DNA of 64,000 nt from Aurelia coerulea (GCA_039566865.1 CM076943.1:16919501-16983500); one strand, 5' to 3'. Positions 44,641 to 56,587 are shown, counted from the first letter of the stretch. The notes: a model not told the origin generated them from the letters alone. Numbers and translations are program-made.

Positions 44641-44646
44641 AATAAA
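44641..44646 (+). terminator. Polyadenylation signal of the ZP gene
   Basis: AATAAA lies 16 bp after the ZP gene stop codon. If used, the 3' UTR is very short. No transcript is available to confirm it. Confidence 0.5.
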
Positions 44647-45463
44647 CACCACACAAGCACATCACATGCACCTACAATGACCCTAGTAGTTAAGACATTT
44701 GATAGAATTGTGTCCTATTGAATTTGTATTTTTCCCAGTATAGATCCCCGGATGTCTCATCAAAATTATCCCTGGTTAGCAACAGGATCCATCATTTTAG
44801 GGAGTAAAATAACAAATTATGTAGCTTTAAGAAGCTGAATATGATTTTTTTGAAGCGTCTGTTTTTCAAAACTTCTAAAGTCCTTACGGGGTTGATTTAA
44901 AGAATAAACCGACAAAATTCTATGTTTTCCATAATATTACAAAGTTCCCTCTGTACAAGGTGGGTTTATTTTCTGCTCGATAATACTCAAGACTTTTCAG
45001 TATGGAACTTATCAGATGGTTGTTACTTTAGATATTAATTTCAACTTCATTCATTTGAAATAATAATGTTCACTTTCGAAACGGCAAAAAGGCACTGGAT
45101 CAACATCCATGCACTGTTATCCCAAGGGCGCCTACCTTTCCTTGTATCAATTGTATTTATTCACAGTCCTGTTTTCGTGACATAGTACACAGTTACACGG
45201 AGCAATTTCTTTTCTGTTGGTTTCCGTATACGATGATTTTCAAATTCTAGCGTCCGTTTGTATTGACCAATCAAAAGTTTCGCTGTGTAGCTCCCTGTGG
45301 TCATCTCTTGTGACAGTTGTTTTCTTATCACATCAACAGCGGAATTTGAAACCACAGAATTATTTTTACGCCATGTTGACAGGGCAGAAATCGCTCTGTG
45401 TACTTTTGCAGGAAACTCCAATGCAGATAAACACAATTTTTAGGGACTGTCTAAATCGATCGG
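44647..45463. other. Intergenic sequence after the ZP gene
   Basis: No gene or clear repeat is recognised. Confidence 0.4.
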
Positions 45464-45467
45464 TTAA

Positions 45468-45734
45468 AGGAATTGAGTCCATATAAATAGTTGAGCGTTA
45501 ACGCTATGCTGACAAACTGCTGACGGTCCTTTGTTATCACACAATTGTGCTAAAGTCATTAGTAGTGGAGCCCAAAGACTTCTTAATCCTTGCATTATCC
45601 TTAATCCTTGCATTATTAAGAAGTCTTTGGTCTCCACTACTAATGACTTTAGCACAATTGTGCGATAACAAAGGGCCGTCAGCAGTTTGTCAGCATAGCG
45701 TTAACGCTCAGCTATTTATATGGACTCAATCCCT
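45468..45734. mobile_element. TTAA-target fold-back MITE, group 2 (267 bp)
   Basis: The two arms of about 125 bp are almost perfect complements around 45595-45605. TTAA lies at 45464-45467 and 45735-45738. The terminus aggaattgagtc..aaatag matches the element at 49446. Confidence 0.85.
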
Positions 45735-45827
45735 TTAACTTTTGGCACAGTGAAATCTCCTAAATAACGTCAATTGGGGAAAACAGCTATAGTTATCCAA
45801 ATATGTCTTTGGACCTGACAAGGAAAC

Positions 45828-46440
45828 TTGAACAAATGCAGTACTCTGCAGCATTTGTAGTACAACTGGTGCTTGGAGAGGCAACAACAGGCGAAGACTT
45901 TACGAGGAATTGGTTTGGAAAAACGTTTAATGCAGAAGGTAGTATAGACGTTAATGTCATTTTTACACCCTAAAAATGACGTCATCTCCCATGTATCTTT
46001 TTGAGGAAATTCCTCCTGAGAGCGACATCTCATACAATATTAGACATGCGCGGGCTTATGATCCAAGCATTCCAAGAACTGTTCGCTTCTGAAATTCCTT
46101 CTTCCACAACGTCCTTTATGAATAGAATATGCTCGATAATGACATCAAAATGCAACTTCCTTTTGATGAATTTAAAAGAAAAGTTTTTGGCAAAAATCAG
46201 ACCATCCAGGAATCCGATATTTCATGTGCATGGCATTATTAGCATTCGACGATTGATAAAACTTCGTGTCATATTTTGTGATTTAAATAAGCACAAATTT
46301 CGGCACAATTTTGACTGTTTAAGCCCTATTTATGGTTGTGGCAAGGTGATTGCAGATAATGAACATTTTCTCCTGTATTGCCCTATGCATGACAATTGTA
46401 TGACACATTACGGCAAGATCTTTTTGTTCATCTCAAAAGG
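45828..46440 (+). pseudogene. LINE C-terminal fragment
   Basis: The frames include KLEQMQYSAAFVVQLVLGEA, then after a shift FLAKIRPSRNPIFHVHGI and KFRHNFDCLSPIYGCG with NEHFLLYCPMHDNC, the Cys/His tail also seen at 43084-43137. It ends against the minisatellite at 46448. Confidence 0.65.
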
Positions 46441-46447
46441 GCTATCT

Positions 46448-46640
46448 TTAAAACGGGGAACGGGGAACGGGGAAAAAACGGGGAAAAACGGGGAAAAAAC
46501 GGGGAAAAAACGGGGAAAAAACGGGGAACGGCGAACGGGGAACTTTAAAAGGGGGAACTTTAAACGAGGAATGGGGAACTTTAAAATGGGGAGCTTTAAA
46601 ACGGGGAACGGGGAACGGGAAACGGGAAACGGGGAACGTT
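46448..46640. repeat. CGGGGAAC minisatellite, left block
   Basis: Irregular units of acggggaa and ggggaactttaaaac. It starts with ggctatctttaaaacgggg, the same lead-in as the block at 49378. Confidence 0.85.
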
Positions 46641-47726
46641 TAGCCAAGTTCTAAACAAAAAATCCAAGACTACTCATGTTTCATGTCTAAGTGTTGAGGG
46701 TGAAACAATACTTGACAATAAGGCTATCGCTGAATCCATGAATAATTTTTTCTGTGGCATTGGTAAAAAACTCAGTGACAAAATACCGGATACGGTAAAT
46801 CCACTTTTGGGAAATGAATATTCTGTCAATAAAGAAAATACTAAGTTCCACTTTAAGCCCGTGGATACACGTCAGGTCGAAAAGGTCTTTGGAAAATTCA
46901 AATCATCTATGGGATCTGGGCCTGATGGCATTGCCAACTTTTTCTTGAAAGCTGGACTTCCAATCTTGGCCGATTCTCTTTGCGACATGTTTAATCTCTC
47001 TTTAGCTACTGGTGTTTTCCCGGATAGTTGGGAAATTGCAAGAGTTGCCCCTATATTTAAAAGTGGCCAACAGAATGATCGCTCAAATTACGGACCCATA
47101 TCAGTTCTCCCTTTTTTATCAAGGGTGTTTGAAAAGTTGGTTTACAATCAGCTTTATGAGTATATGGACGGAAATAAGCATCTTTTTTCGCATCAATCCG
47201 GTTTTAGGAGTTTGCACTCTGTAGTTACATCCCTTTTAAACAATTCCAATGATTGGTACGTCAATATAGATAATGGAAAATACACTGCTATGGTCTTCAT
47301 CGACCTTAAGAAAGCATTTGACACGGTCAATCATCAAATTCTTCTCGCGAAACTGAAGAAATATGGCATTGATGGCCTCGAATATTTATGGTTCGAATCT
47401 TACTTAGAAAACAGATGTCAGTTCTGTAAAGTTAATGGTGCATGTTCTGATTTGCACGATATTGATTGTGGTGTTCCTCAGGGATCGTGTTTAGAACCAC
47501 TCCTTTTTCTAATCTACATTAATGATCTTCCTTTGGCACTCAATAAATGTAATCTGACAATGTATGCTGACGATACTAGCATCTCATATGCTTCTAAAAA
47601 CATCGAAGAGCTTAATACTACACTAAATAGGGATCTCGATTGTCTAAACAAATGGTTGCAGGGTAACAAACTGTCGTTAAATGTTGTAAAGACGCAAGCG
47701 ATGGTTATAGGTTCCCAACCAAACCT

Positions 47727-47993
47727 TTTTTTTTTTCAGTAATTTATTTTGAGTGGGCAGGAAGTATTTCTAGCTACTTAAAGCTAATTTAAGCCCACTG
47801 TGCATGCTGCATCCAGGCACGGGACCCCTAGTTTAACGTCCCTTCCGAAGGACGGCGAGGTGAGTTGCGAAGCCAAGCCTCCGAGGTCACCCATCCGGAG
47901 TTTGACCTCACTGAACCGAGCTTAACTTCAGTCTCCTGACGGAAACGGATTAAGCCGCTCGGCCGCTCACCCCACAAACGGCCACTCACCCCA
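47727..47993 (-). mobile_element. tRNA-derived SINE (267 bp) inside the LINE
   Basis: On the minus strand it starts gtggccgtttgtggggtgag, has an A-box-like cggccgagcgg and a B-box-like ggtcaaactcc, then ggatgggtgacc, and ends in an A-run (11 T on the plus strand). The 7-bp direct repeat caaacct lies at 47720-47726 and 47994-48000. Removing it restores the LINE frame QPNLKKIAEK. The class II tRNA (Ser/Leu) origin is inferred from the A box. Confidence 0.82.
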
Positions 47994-48839
47994 CAAACCT
48001 GAAGAAGATTGCTGAAAAGAAAGTAGATTCTCCAACTTTTTCTATTGGAGGCTCTGACATAAATCTAGTTAACAATGTGAAATATTTAGGTGTTCAACTT
48101 GACAGTAATCTTGACTGGAATCAGCACATGAAAGTCTAATGTTGCAAAGTATCTCGTGCTTTAGGTTTTCTCAAGTATGCTAAGAAATTCGTACCGAAAC
48201 CTACTCTGATACAAATGTACAGAGGCATTGTCGAGCCACACTTTCGCTACTGTTGCTCTGTATGGGGAAGCTGTTGCGAAGCTAGATTGCAATCTCTGCA
48301 AAAATTGCAAAATCGAGCTGCAAGGATTGTCTCAAATAGCAGTTATGATACATCTGCGACCCTTTTGATTAATAACCTTAAATGGCTTACTGTCAGTGAT
48401 ATGATTAAAAGCGAAACAGCTACGGTTACGTATAAAGCAATAACTGGCCTTGCACCTAGCTATCTTTCTTATTTGTTCACACAAAATTCTGACCGAAATA
48501 TTGATATTAGCTTGCGAAATGCAGCCACTGATCTCTATATCCCAAGGATGACAACCTGCAAAGGACAAAAAGCGATATCTTTTCGTGGCGTTAGAACTTG
48601 GAATCAGCTTCCGTTGGATATAAAACAAGCGAATTCGCTTAATTCGTTTAAATGCCAACTAAAAAACCATCTGCAGCCTTCTGCTTGAACATTTGATTGT
48701 GATTTTTCGTTCCATTCACCAGTTTTGATTTTACTCTTTTTAATTTTTTATCATAAGTATTCTAGTTAGATTTTTTAAATTTTATCACTTGTAATTAGGT
48801 TATTTTAGTAAAGTATTGTTAATTTTGTAAGCTTTTTAA

Positions 48840-48888
48840 CACGGCCCCCTGTAAAGCAGTCGTTGATTGATGGGGCCACCGTGTATAA
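48840..48888 (+). other. LINE 3' stem-loop
   Basis: acacggcccc and ggggccaccgtgt pair around ctgtaaagcagtc. The same structure recurs at 23705. It is a likely recognition structure for the LINE reverse transcriptase. Confidence 0.65.
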
Positions 48889-48917
48889 ATAATTAAAAAT
48901 GAAATGAAATGAAAATG

Positions 48918-49125
48918 AAATGAAACGGGGAACTTTAAAATGGGGAACTTTAAAACGGGGAACTGTAAAACGGGGAACGTGGAACGGGGAATGGGGAACT
49001 TTGAAATGGGGACCTTTAAAACGGGGAACTTTAAAACGGGGAACTTTAAAACGGGGAACGGGGAACTTTAAAATGGGGAACTTTAAAACGGGGAAATTTA
49101 AAACGGGGAACATTGGGAATTACCA
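48918..49125. repeat. CGGGGAACTTTAAAA minisatellite, right block
   Basis: About 13 units of 15 bp start directly after the LINE tail. Small blocks continue at 49378-49441 and 49755-49785. Confidence 0.9.
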
Positions 49126-49377
49126 TAGTCATGTACCTTTTCTTCGTGGCACAGGCATACACGTATGTTTATAAGAAACTAAGAGTTTCGGCCAGTACTG
49201 GAAGTTTCTTAAAATTATCAGATTTTTAATACTCGGGAATTTCATACGAGTTTCTTAGGGGTTCCATAACAATCTTCATGTTCACCACCTGTGCCCATGA
49301 ATGTTCACACGTTTCAAAACAGAGCCATTGAAGTCTTTCCAATGTTTAGACTTCACTCAGGTACCTTTCAAGTGGCT

Positions 49378-49785
49378 ATCTTTAAAACGGGGAACTTTAA
49401 AACGGGGAACTTTAAACCAGGGAACTTTAAAACAGGGTACTTTAAAGGCATTGAGTCATGGTAAATAGACCGCGTATACCCAATTTGCAAAGGATTATCT
49501 CAATAAAAGGACAGCAATGTGCTTAGGGCCAAGGGAATAAGGAATTTTTGTGGGGATTAACAAAAAGTGTTAGGTCTAAAAAATGCGAAAGATAGGCCAC
49601 GCGCCATGAGATGCCAGGCGAAACAGCCAGCGGGAGCCGAAGTAGCCTGGTATTTGTGAAGTTCATCTCTGATCACATGAAAACAGACTGATCACATGAA
49701 AGCAGACAGACCCCCAGCGGAGAATCGCTATTTACCATGACTCAATGCCTTTAAGATGGGGAACTTTAAAATGGGGAACTTGGGC
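49378..49785. repeat. Minisatellite block split by a MITE
   Basis: The units aaacggggaacttt run to 49441 and resume at about 49755, with the element 49446-49750 between. Confidence 0.8.
49446..49750. mobile_element. TTAA-target MITE, group 2 (305 bp)
   Basis: The ends aggcattgagtcatggtaaa and tttaccatgactcaatgcct are perfect inverted repeats (with TAG/CTA beyond). TTAA lies at 49442-49445 and 49751-49754. It is inserted in the minisatellite. Its end sequence is shared with the element at 45468. Confidence 0.87.
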
Positions 49786-49936
49786 TTCTTTGCCTGAACG
49801 CACCATCCTCAGATTTGAAACGAGCACGATATCCTTATTGTGGTATTTATATTTGAATTTACACGTATTTTTTACAAGAAACTGCCTATTTTCTATAAGA
49901 ATCTCAACTCTCGGATCACCAAAAATTAAGAAATTT

Positions 49937-50022
49937 GTGTTGTGTTGTGTTGTGTGTTGTGTTGTGTTGTGTTGTGTTGTGTTGTGTTGTGTTGTTATGT
50001 TGTGTTGTGTTGTGTTGTGCTG
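49937..50022. repeat. (TTGTG)n microsatellite
   Basis: About 16 copies of the pentanucleotide with small interruptions. Confidence 0.93.
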
Positions 50023-50078
50023 TTAGTTTTATTTTGCTTCAACCGGGTGAGTAAAAAAAGAATCAAACCTTCTGAGTA

Positions 50079-50317
50079 ATGTCAAACAGGAAACAAGTGA
50101 AAATAAAACAAAAAGATGTCAAGGATTTCCTTTTTCCCAGTAGTGGAGTTGTTGGTGATACGAATCGTCAAAGTTCAAAGCAACGGTCATCCCCCAAAAA
50201 GGAAACCTGTGATCATGCGCAGAAAGCATGTTTGGTTTTGTGGAAAGGATGTGGGCGGATAATCCGGCCACAATCCAAACAAGAATTAGCCAAGAGACAA
50301 AGAGATTCTCGCGCATG
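50079..50317 (+). CDS. Possible first coding exon of an unidentified host gene
   Basis: It starts atgtcaaacagg (MSNRKQVKIKQKDVKDFLFP) and runs about 80 codons to a possible donor catg/gtaata at 50318. QKDVKDFL loosely resembles a PCNA-binding box. The composition (Lys/Gln/Ser-rich) is protein-like. A candidate next exon at 51072-51221 has good splice sites but its phase would create a stop, so the model is incomplete. It could be chance. Confidence 0.25.
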
Positions 50318-51071
50318 GTAATAGGTTTCCCAGCTGTTGATCTGCTTTGAACTTTACCCGCATAACAAAAGGCTCAGATAAAAGGGGCAGTCCTCGGTAT
50401 CCTCAACAAGGAGCTAATAATTAGCACATCAAACATCTTCATTTGATAATCTTGAGTTCGATCCGATAACAATGGCACACTATAAAATGTTTGAAGTTTT
50501 CAAGTAATATAGAACAGAAATTGTTTAACCACTTTAGAAGAAACCTCAGGCCGATTTTTATGAAAAATGGTGCCCTCATATAAGAAACTTCTCAGCCTGA
50601 TTTAGGAAGGTTCTTACAGGAGGATCCCAAATAAATTCATATCTAACAATCTTTGTTAAAACCAGGTGCCAAATATTTTTAAAGACTTCATCAATAGTAT
50701 CTCAATCTACGTATCTAGCATGTATACTAAGGTTGAGTAAATTTTGAGCGAATGCTAGGTATCAACAAAATACTGTTCAATAGTGTTTGCTCTGGGTTTC
50801 CTTTAAAGTTTCAAGATTAATGACCTTTTAATTGGAACTAAACAGGCTGTTTTGAAAAACTGGTTTATATTTTGCGGGTTCTTACTGTACTGTTTCTTAT
50901 CTGCAGTTTTGTGTAAAAAATGAACGGGAATCCAGCAACCAGTTCCCCTAGAAATTGGTATTCCCACTCGTCCTTTAGTCCTTTAGCCCAATAGTCTATC
51001 AGCCCAAAGTGCGTGTTTTCAAGGATTTCATGACAATGTCCCATTGATGCCATATTCTTTTCTTACGTAAC

Positions 51072-51221
51072 AGACGGTATGTAGTTATGACTGGTATCCA
51101 AAGAGATTTGACCAGAAACAGCAAGGAATACAAGACCTGTACAGACCTGTACCTGTTGTTGTCTAGCAGTGCAAATAGACGTGTTGAAGAGAAGAAGACT
51201 TCCTTGTATCAATTCCAACAG
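51072..51221 (+). CDS. Possible internal exon, unidentified
   Basis: The open segment between ttacgtaacag and the donor caacag/gtatca encodes VMTGIQRDLTRNSKEYKTC and SSSANRRVEEKKTSLYQFQQ. No family is recognised. It is supported only by splice-like edges and composition. Confidence 0.25.
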
Positions 51222-52243
51222 GTATCATGCGTTATAATCTTCATATATGTATATTATATTTACATATTTTGTCTTGCTCTTCGTCTGTCTAGGCTAGATA
51301 TTATGTGGTAAGTTTGAATCAAACTGCCAAGATCTTTGACCTTGTACACGCCCTTCAACGAAGAGAATTCTGACAGCCGAAACAAAATGGCGCCGAACGA
51401 AGTTTGACTAATTGAAAAATGTTTATCGAATAACAAATGCGAAAGTTAGCTGTGAGGGGAAAACAGCAGCGAAAGTAAGGTAGTACGTGTAGTAGTTGTT
51501 GTACCATATTGTAAATGATATCGCAAGAATGAAGGTGGATTGCTGGGACGTTTGTCTGGGAACGAACTGGTCATATTATAACCCGGGTATTATAAAACAA
51601 AAGTAATGATTGGTGATAGGTAATAATTTATACTTATGTATGAACATCAGCTAAGGGTACCCAATATGATTTTCAGGAATCTTGTATCACCAATTTTTTG
51701 GAGGTTCGAACCGGGAATCGTTATCTTGTTTCAAGCGGGAATCAGGAACTTGGTGATAGCATTTACAGAATCGGGCAGCGCGGATTGACTCGGATTGAAA
51801 AAAGTTATGCTAGAATCGCCTCGTTGGCAGCCTCGTTGGTGCCCCCATTTTGGTAGTGGCATAGCCAAGGATTGGGAAAATGCTCTCCCCTACTTTTTGT
51901 CAAAAGATGGCCTTTGAACTTGTTTCGAAACGAAGAGAGAGTAGTTGGATATCGGAATGGTAGGGTAAAAATCTTTCCGAAAAATACTGGATATTGACAA
52001 AGAGGGTCATTATAAGCGAAGGAAAAATGAATTTGCATGAAGACTGTCCTGAAGGTTGTGCTTCATGAAAAATGTTAGAAAATGGCATTCTAAGCCAAGG
52101 ACAATTATGTTTACTTCACCCAAAAGGTTCCTGGGGACACCAGAGGCAGATTAAGGGGACAAATGGAGCAATTTCTTCCCTTCACGATGAAAGCTGGTGA
52201 CAAGAAAGTCCCTCCTAGTGACCCTAAGTCCCTCTTTTTTTAA
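51222..52243. other. Intergenic sequence with a GTGGCGTGGCCA element remnant
   Basis: Positions 51820-52110 resemble the interior of the 944-1342 family (ggcattctaagccaagg, caaaagatggcctttgaac). Nothing else is recognised. Confidence 0.45.
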
Positions 52244-53620
52244 CCCTATTCTACATGGGGGGGGGGGGGCAAAAAAGGCCCCCCAACCATACTTCCTGTA
52301 ATTACTCTTAAACTGAGCATGATAAAACACTGGAACTTAGGTGACTTTTAATCAAATTTGATATTGCATCAAATTAACAATAGTTCATTGATATATAATT
52401 GGTCACGTGACTATGACAGGCCCATATTTGGCAACAGGTCTCTCAGAAAATCAGTAAAACATGCATAACTTTTCTCGTACACATCTGATTTCAATACAAT
52501 TGGTACCAATCAGTTTGTCTTGAAGTCTACTTTCATTTGATATATAAAATATTTTATTTTGCTGACATCAGCAAAATTTAAGATCTATGACGTCATACTC
52601 ATATATGACGTCATATTTATAATAAACATATGAAATAATTAGTGTATTATGATCAAAATTGACTAATTAACAATTCAAGATCAATTTCATATCATTCTTA
52701 TTACTAAAAACGTATTTAAAATGCCAATAAAGCATCAACTAATTTGTTTAGGTATCAAGACTGATTATATGTTCGCAGGTTATCGCTATTGATAGGCTGA
52801 TGGACGCTATAACTACGACTCATGGACTTACGCTTCCAGAAACGGTGACATGGCCTAAATCATCTGCTATTTTTTCTTGAAACCACCGACCCTAACACGC
52901 CACAAAAAGTGGCTTTCCTGAAGTGCTACAATGCAAATAAGCTATCAGTACTCAGATGAATGTTTCTTCCAGCTATCAAAGCAAAAAACTCCTACCTACA
53001 AGTGATATTTTGGTTGATTGGGGGCGCAAAAGATCTCGTAAATTCGCTCGCTACTTTGAGATTTTGATCGTTGCAGCAGTTCTGTCGAACGCGTTGTTCG
53101 AACGCGTTTGTTTGCCTTTGGCGGGAAGTTTGAATTGAAGAAGAATCAGCCAGTCCCCAATCTCGTCCCCAGAGTGAGTTCGTTGCTCTACCTCTACTCT
53201 GGGATACAAGAGGCCGTTCGGCAATTTGATTGGCTATTCGAAAACGACAGCAAAATCAGATTATTACTTTCATGGGCCATGAAAATGGCGGACAACAAAG
53301 GAACATCAACAAACGGCACGTGCAAGGAATGCTGGATGAAACAGAACCTTTAAAGTTATTTATTGACTATTTTTGGCTTAAAATATTATGTTTTTAGCAG
53401 GAGAGCCAAAATCAGCAAATTTCCATTGTTTTTGTGTTGCCTAGCAACGGATCATGTGACCAATTAGCATATGATGCTATTTTTAGAATCATAATTGCTT
53501 GGTGATCATGTGTACCAAGTTGCGCTGCCATAGGCACTACGGTTGCTTAGAAAATCTGGGGGGCCTTTTTAGCCCCCCGCCATGAGAAAGTGGTGCTTGA
53601 TTTACCCATGTAGAATAGGG
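52244..53620. mobile_element. TTAA-target MITE, group 1, variant (1377 bp)
   Basis: The ends ccctattctacatggggg and cccatgtagaataggg are inverted, with TTAA at 52240-52243 and 53621-53624. Inside are tcacgtga (52403), tgctgacatcagca (52560) and two tgacgtca (52588 and 52606). Subterminal C/G runs with ggccccc are as in the other members. Confidence 0.82.
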
Positions 53621-53624
53621 TTAA

Positions 53625-54390
53625 CTGTTTGATTTGAAGGGGATACATATATATAAACGCATTATTTGGTAGAAAAACCAAAGGAATTTTTATGGGGGCC
53701 AACAACTTTTAAATGATCAAATTATATTTTAGCACCACTGACACTGACGTTGGATCTCCAAGGGTGCTCCACAGGCCAAGTATAGGTCTTTTCAACATTG
53801 GTCAAAGGTTTCCCCGGGGGCTTCGCCCACAGATCCCCGTTATTTGATAGCCTCCCTTATTATTCTTACTGGCCGTGCCGCTGCTAAGTTCCGCATAGGT
53901 CAGTAACAAACAATTGTTTGTAAGTATTTGGATTTATGCACATTGGAAAGAGGCAGAAGGAACTGATCACAAAATTGATGCCTTTTTTAGTCATCATTGC
54001 TGCAGTTATTTTCTTGCATGGTATTATTATGAGGTTTTCTCCATCCTCCATCTTTTCAGTAATGCATAAATAGTTGCGTTGGTTACTGCTAAGAAAACAG
54101 ACAACAACACATTCCATAAAACAAAAGACAGGTTTGTTCCCACTGCTATTACCAGGTTGAATATTTGAATATTTGAATGGAATATTGAATATCGAATTTT
54201 GATTTCTACAGAACTACAAAAGATGTGTTTCACGGAGATCTGGGTCAGTGCGCTGCTTCCTGGGAGGGAGATTGCCGATATGTAGCGAGGTTTATTCCCT
54301 TCTCTTCTCTTTCATTGCACTGCATTCTGCACACGCCGGAATGCATTTCAATTTGCCAGTTTTCCTTTGTTTTCGGTTGCTTGGCAATGA
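53625..54390. other. Stretch without recognised features
   Basis: It contains tcgcccacagatccccgtta-like sequence akin to the GTGGCGTGGCCA family near 53810-53885. No gene is seen. Confidence 0.35.
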
Positions 54391-54394
54391 AAAG

Positions 54395-55250
54395 TGACAA
54401 CTCATTTGAATAGCTAATTGTCTGCATAACAATGGGGTTAGTGTTCTTGTTATATATTTTGTAGTTTTGAAGAAAAAAAGGGGGGGAGGCGAAAATCGCG
54501 CCAGAACAAATCAAATATAAAACCACTCACTACAGATTAATTGTCATTGCTATATTTGAATAGCTAATTGTCTAAAGATCAATAGCGGTAGGTCTTATTG
54601 TTATATTTTTGTAGTTTTTGAAGAGAAAAAAGGGGAAGGCGAAAAGCTCGCCAATGAGTTGCTTTTGTTGACACCTCAATTCAAAGCGATTTGCGATTGC
54701 AGAAAAAGGAAATTCTCTCAACCAGCAATTCAAAACAAACAAACAAAGCCGCAAAGTTTCTTTGAAACCCAGGTAGCTAGCTCGCTAATTGTGCATTCCA
54801 GAAACTGTTTTTAAGGGTAAACATGAGCGTAGATCGAAAGAAGAAGGATGCATCTACACATCTGCCGCGGGCATTTTATTTGTTTGGTTCAAAGGCCGTT
54901 TAGGAGGCGATTCAATTCTCTTATTTTTTGGGTGTTATCAAAACATTTACTTCTCAGCTTCTGGACCAAAGAAATAAAAATGCCCGCGGTAGATGTGTAG
55001 ATATATCCTTCTTTTTTCGATCTACTGGAATGCACAGCGAGCGAGCTAGCTACCTGGGTTTCAGAGAAAATTTTGCGGCTTTGTTTGTTTTGAATTACTG
55101 GTTGATAGAATTTCCTTTGTCTGTGATCGCTAATCGCTTTGAATTGAGGTGTCAACAAAAGCAACTCGTGCTATTGTATTACAAAACCTGCCCTTGTTTC
55201 TTCAGATAGGATTAATTGTCATTGCTACATTTGAATAGCTAATTGTTTGG
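54395..55250. mobile_element. Fold-back element with flanking direct repeats
   Basis: The arms 54654-54885 and 54955-55172 are inverted copies (for example tgttgacacctcaattcaaa in the left arm). Direct repeats of about 40 bp containing tttgaatagctaattgt lie at 54534-54575 and 55206-55248, with a third partial copy at 54403-54500. Confidence 0.7.
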
Positions 55251-55255
55251 GTTCA

Positions 55256-55490
55256 TGTCTCCCATATGACACAACAAATTTATATCTTTGGTAATAGATT
55301 GTACACCTTTGAGAATAGATTGCAGGGGAACTTTCTTTTTACAAATGATGTACTTTTCCGATGTAACAAAGAGATTTGCCATTTTTGAGAAACGCTTTGT
55401 TTTCTCTTTATTTTGCTGCGATAGAATGCCTTCAGGAGTGTGCAATCTATTCTCAAAGGTATCATTTTTGCTGTGTCACATGGGAGACCT
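55256..55490. mobile_element. Fold-back MITE (~235 bp)
   Basis: The ends tctcccatatgacaca and tgtgtcacatgggaga, and inner cctttgagaatagattgca against tgcaatctattctcaaagg, are inverted. Confidence 0.65.
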
Positions 55491-55859
55491 AAGTCTTGCA
55501 AGACCTTTTGTTTTATGCAAGCCTTCCAAGACTTCAAAGGTGTTTGCAACAAGAAAACTTTGAATCGACGGTAGATGGACAGTTTGCTGCAGAGGCTGTT
55601 AAATCATATGACATTGTATCGAAATTAACGATGATAAAATGGTGGAAAGAAATAGGATTTGTGGTGACCTTATTCGTAAATGTTTCTGCTGTTTATTACT
55701 GCAACCGAAAGTGACTTAATGCCGATTACTGGGACTCTGCTGTGGGTGAAGGTAGGCCCGTTAGCTTTCTTGATAGCAAATAGCTTTAATTCGTCAAGGA
55801 TTCTCGAAAATCACACAAACAAATACTTTCATGTTATTCCTGGACATAATTCACGTAGC

Positions 55860-56586
55860 ATGTGAAATTTTGAAAACTATATCTTATTTGCAGCGTTCCT
55901 GATATATTCTTAAATATAGGCCAATTTTCGAAGGAATGAAATTCGATGTAATGCCGATCCCTGATGAGATTTTAACCAAATGCAGAAAAACAAATGTGGA
56001 GTGAGGTCTGCAGAATCGATTCGTCTCGTGGTAAAACCAGCTCTATATATTTATTAGTCGAATATTCATTTTCGTGAACGTGCTTAAAAAAGTTGTCTCA
56101 AAAGCCTTATTTTCAGTCATGTGAATGGAATACGACGATATCATTGGCTTATAAGCGTGAGATTGGAAGATTTGCGGGTTCCCTGTGCCCTGTTGAAAGA
56201 TTTGACTTGCATGCTATTAATGGCTGCAGACGAGTCAAATCTTTCAATAGGGCGCAGGGAAACCCGAAAATCTTCCAATTTCACGCTTATAAAGCCAATG
56301 ATATCGCCGTATTCTGCTCACATGACTGAAAATAAGGCTTTCGAGATAACTTTTCGAGTATCTTCACGAAAATAAAATTAGATATTCGACTAATAAAGAT
56401 ACAGAGCTGGTTTTACCACGAATCGATTCGAGAGGCCCCACTCCACATTCGTTTTTCTGCAATTGGTTAAAATCTCATCAGGGATCGGCGTTACATCGAA
56501 TTTCATTCCTTCAAAAAAACGGGCCTATCTTCAAGAATTCTCCAGGAACGCTACAAATAAGATATAGCTTCCAAAATTTCACATGT
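55860..56586. repeat. Large palindrome (two ~360-bp arms)
   Basis: The left arm begins catgtgaaattttgaaaact and the right arm ends in its complement at 56586. The arms are about 90% complementary around 56222-56226. Both arms are non-coding. Confidence 0.82.
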
Positions 56587-56587
56587 T

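Larger units (their letters stand above)
46641..48917 (+). pseudogene. CR1/L2-like LINE, 5'-truncated, with SINE inside
   Basis: It is open from FSQVLNKKSK through RT to 47725 and on from 48001 to TGA at 48686-48688. Motifs are GSGPDGIANFFLK, NYGPISVLPFLSRVFEKL, FIDLKKAFDTVNH, GVPQGSCLEPLLFLIYINDL and the catalytic YADDTSIS (47563-47586). The C-terminal half has YRGIVEPHFRYCCSVW and FRGVRTWNQLPLDIK. The only break seen apart from the SINE is one TAA near 48137. The 3' UTR ends with a stem-loop and a (gaaat)n tail. There is no endonuclease region, so it was truncated on insertion. Confidence 0.88.

Noticed and set aside
48805..49174. Repetitive basic protein frames (KRGTLKWGT-like)
   Set aside because: They are translations of the 15-bp minisatellite without start, domain or context.
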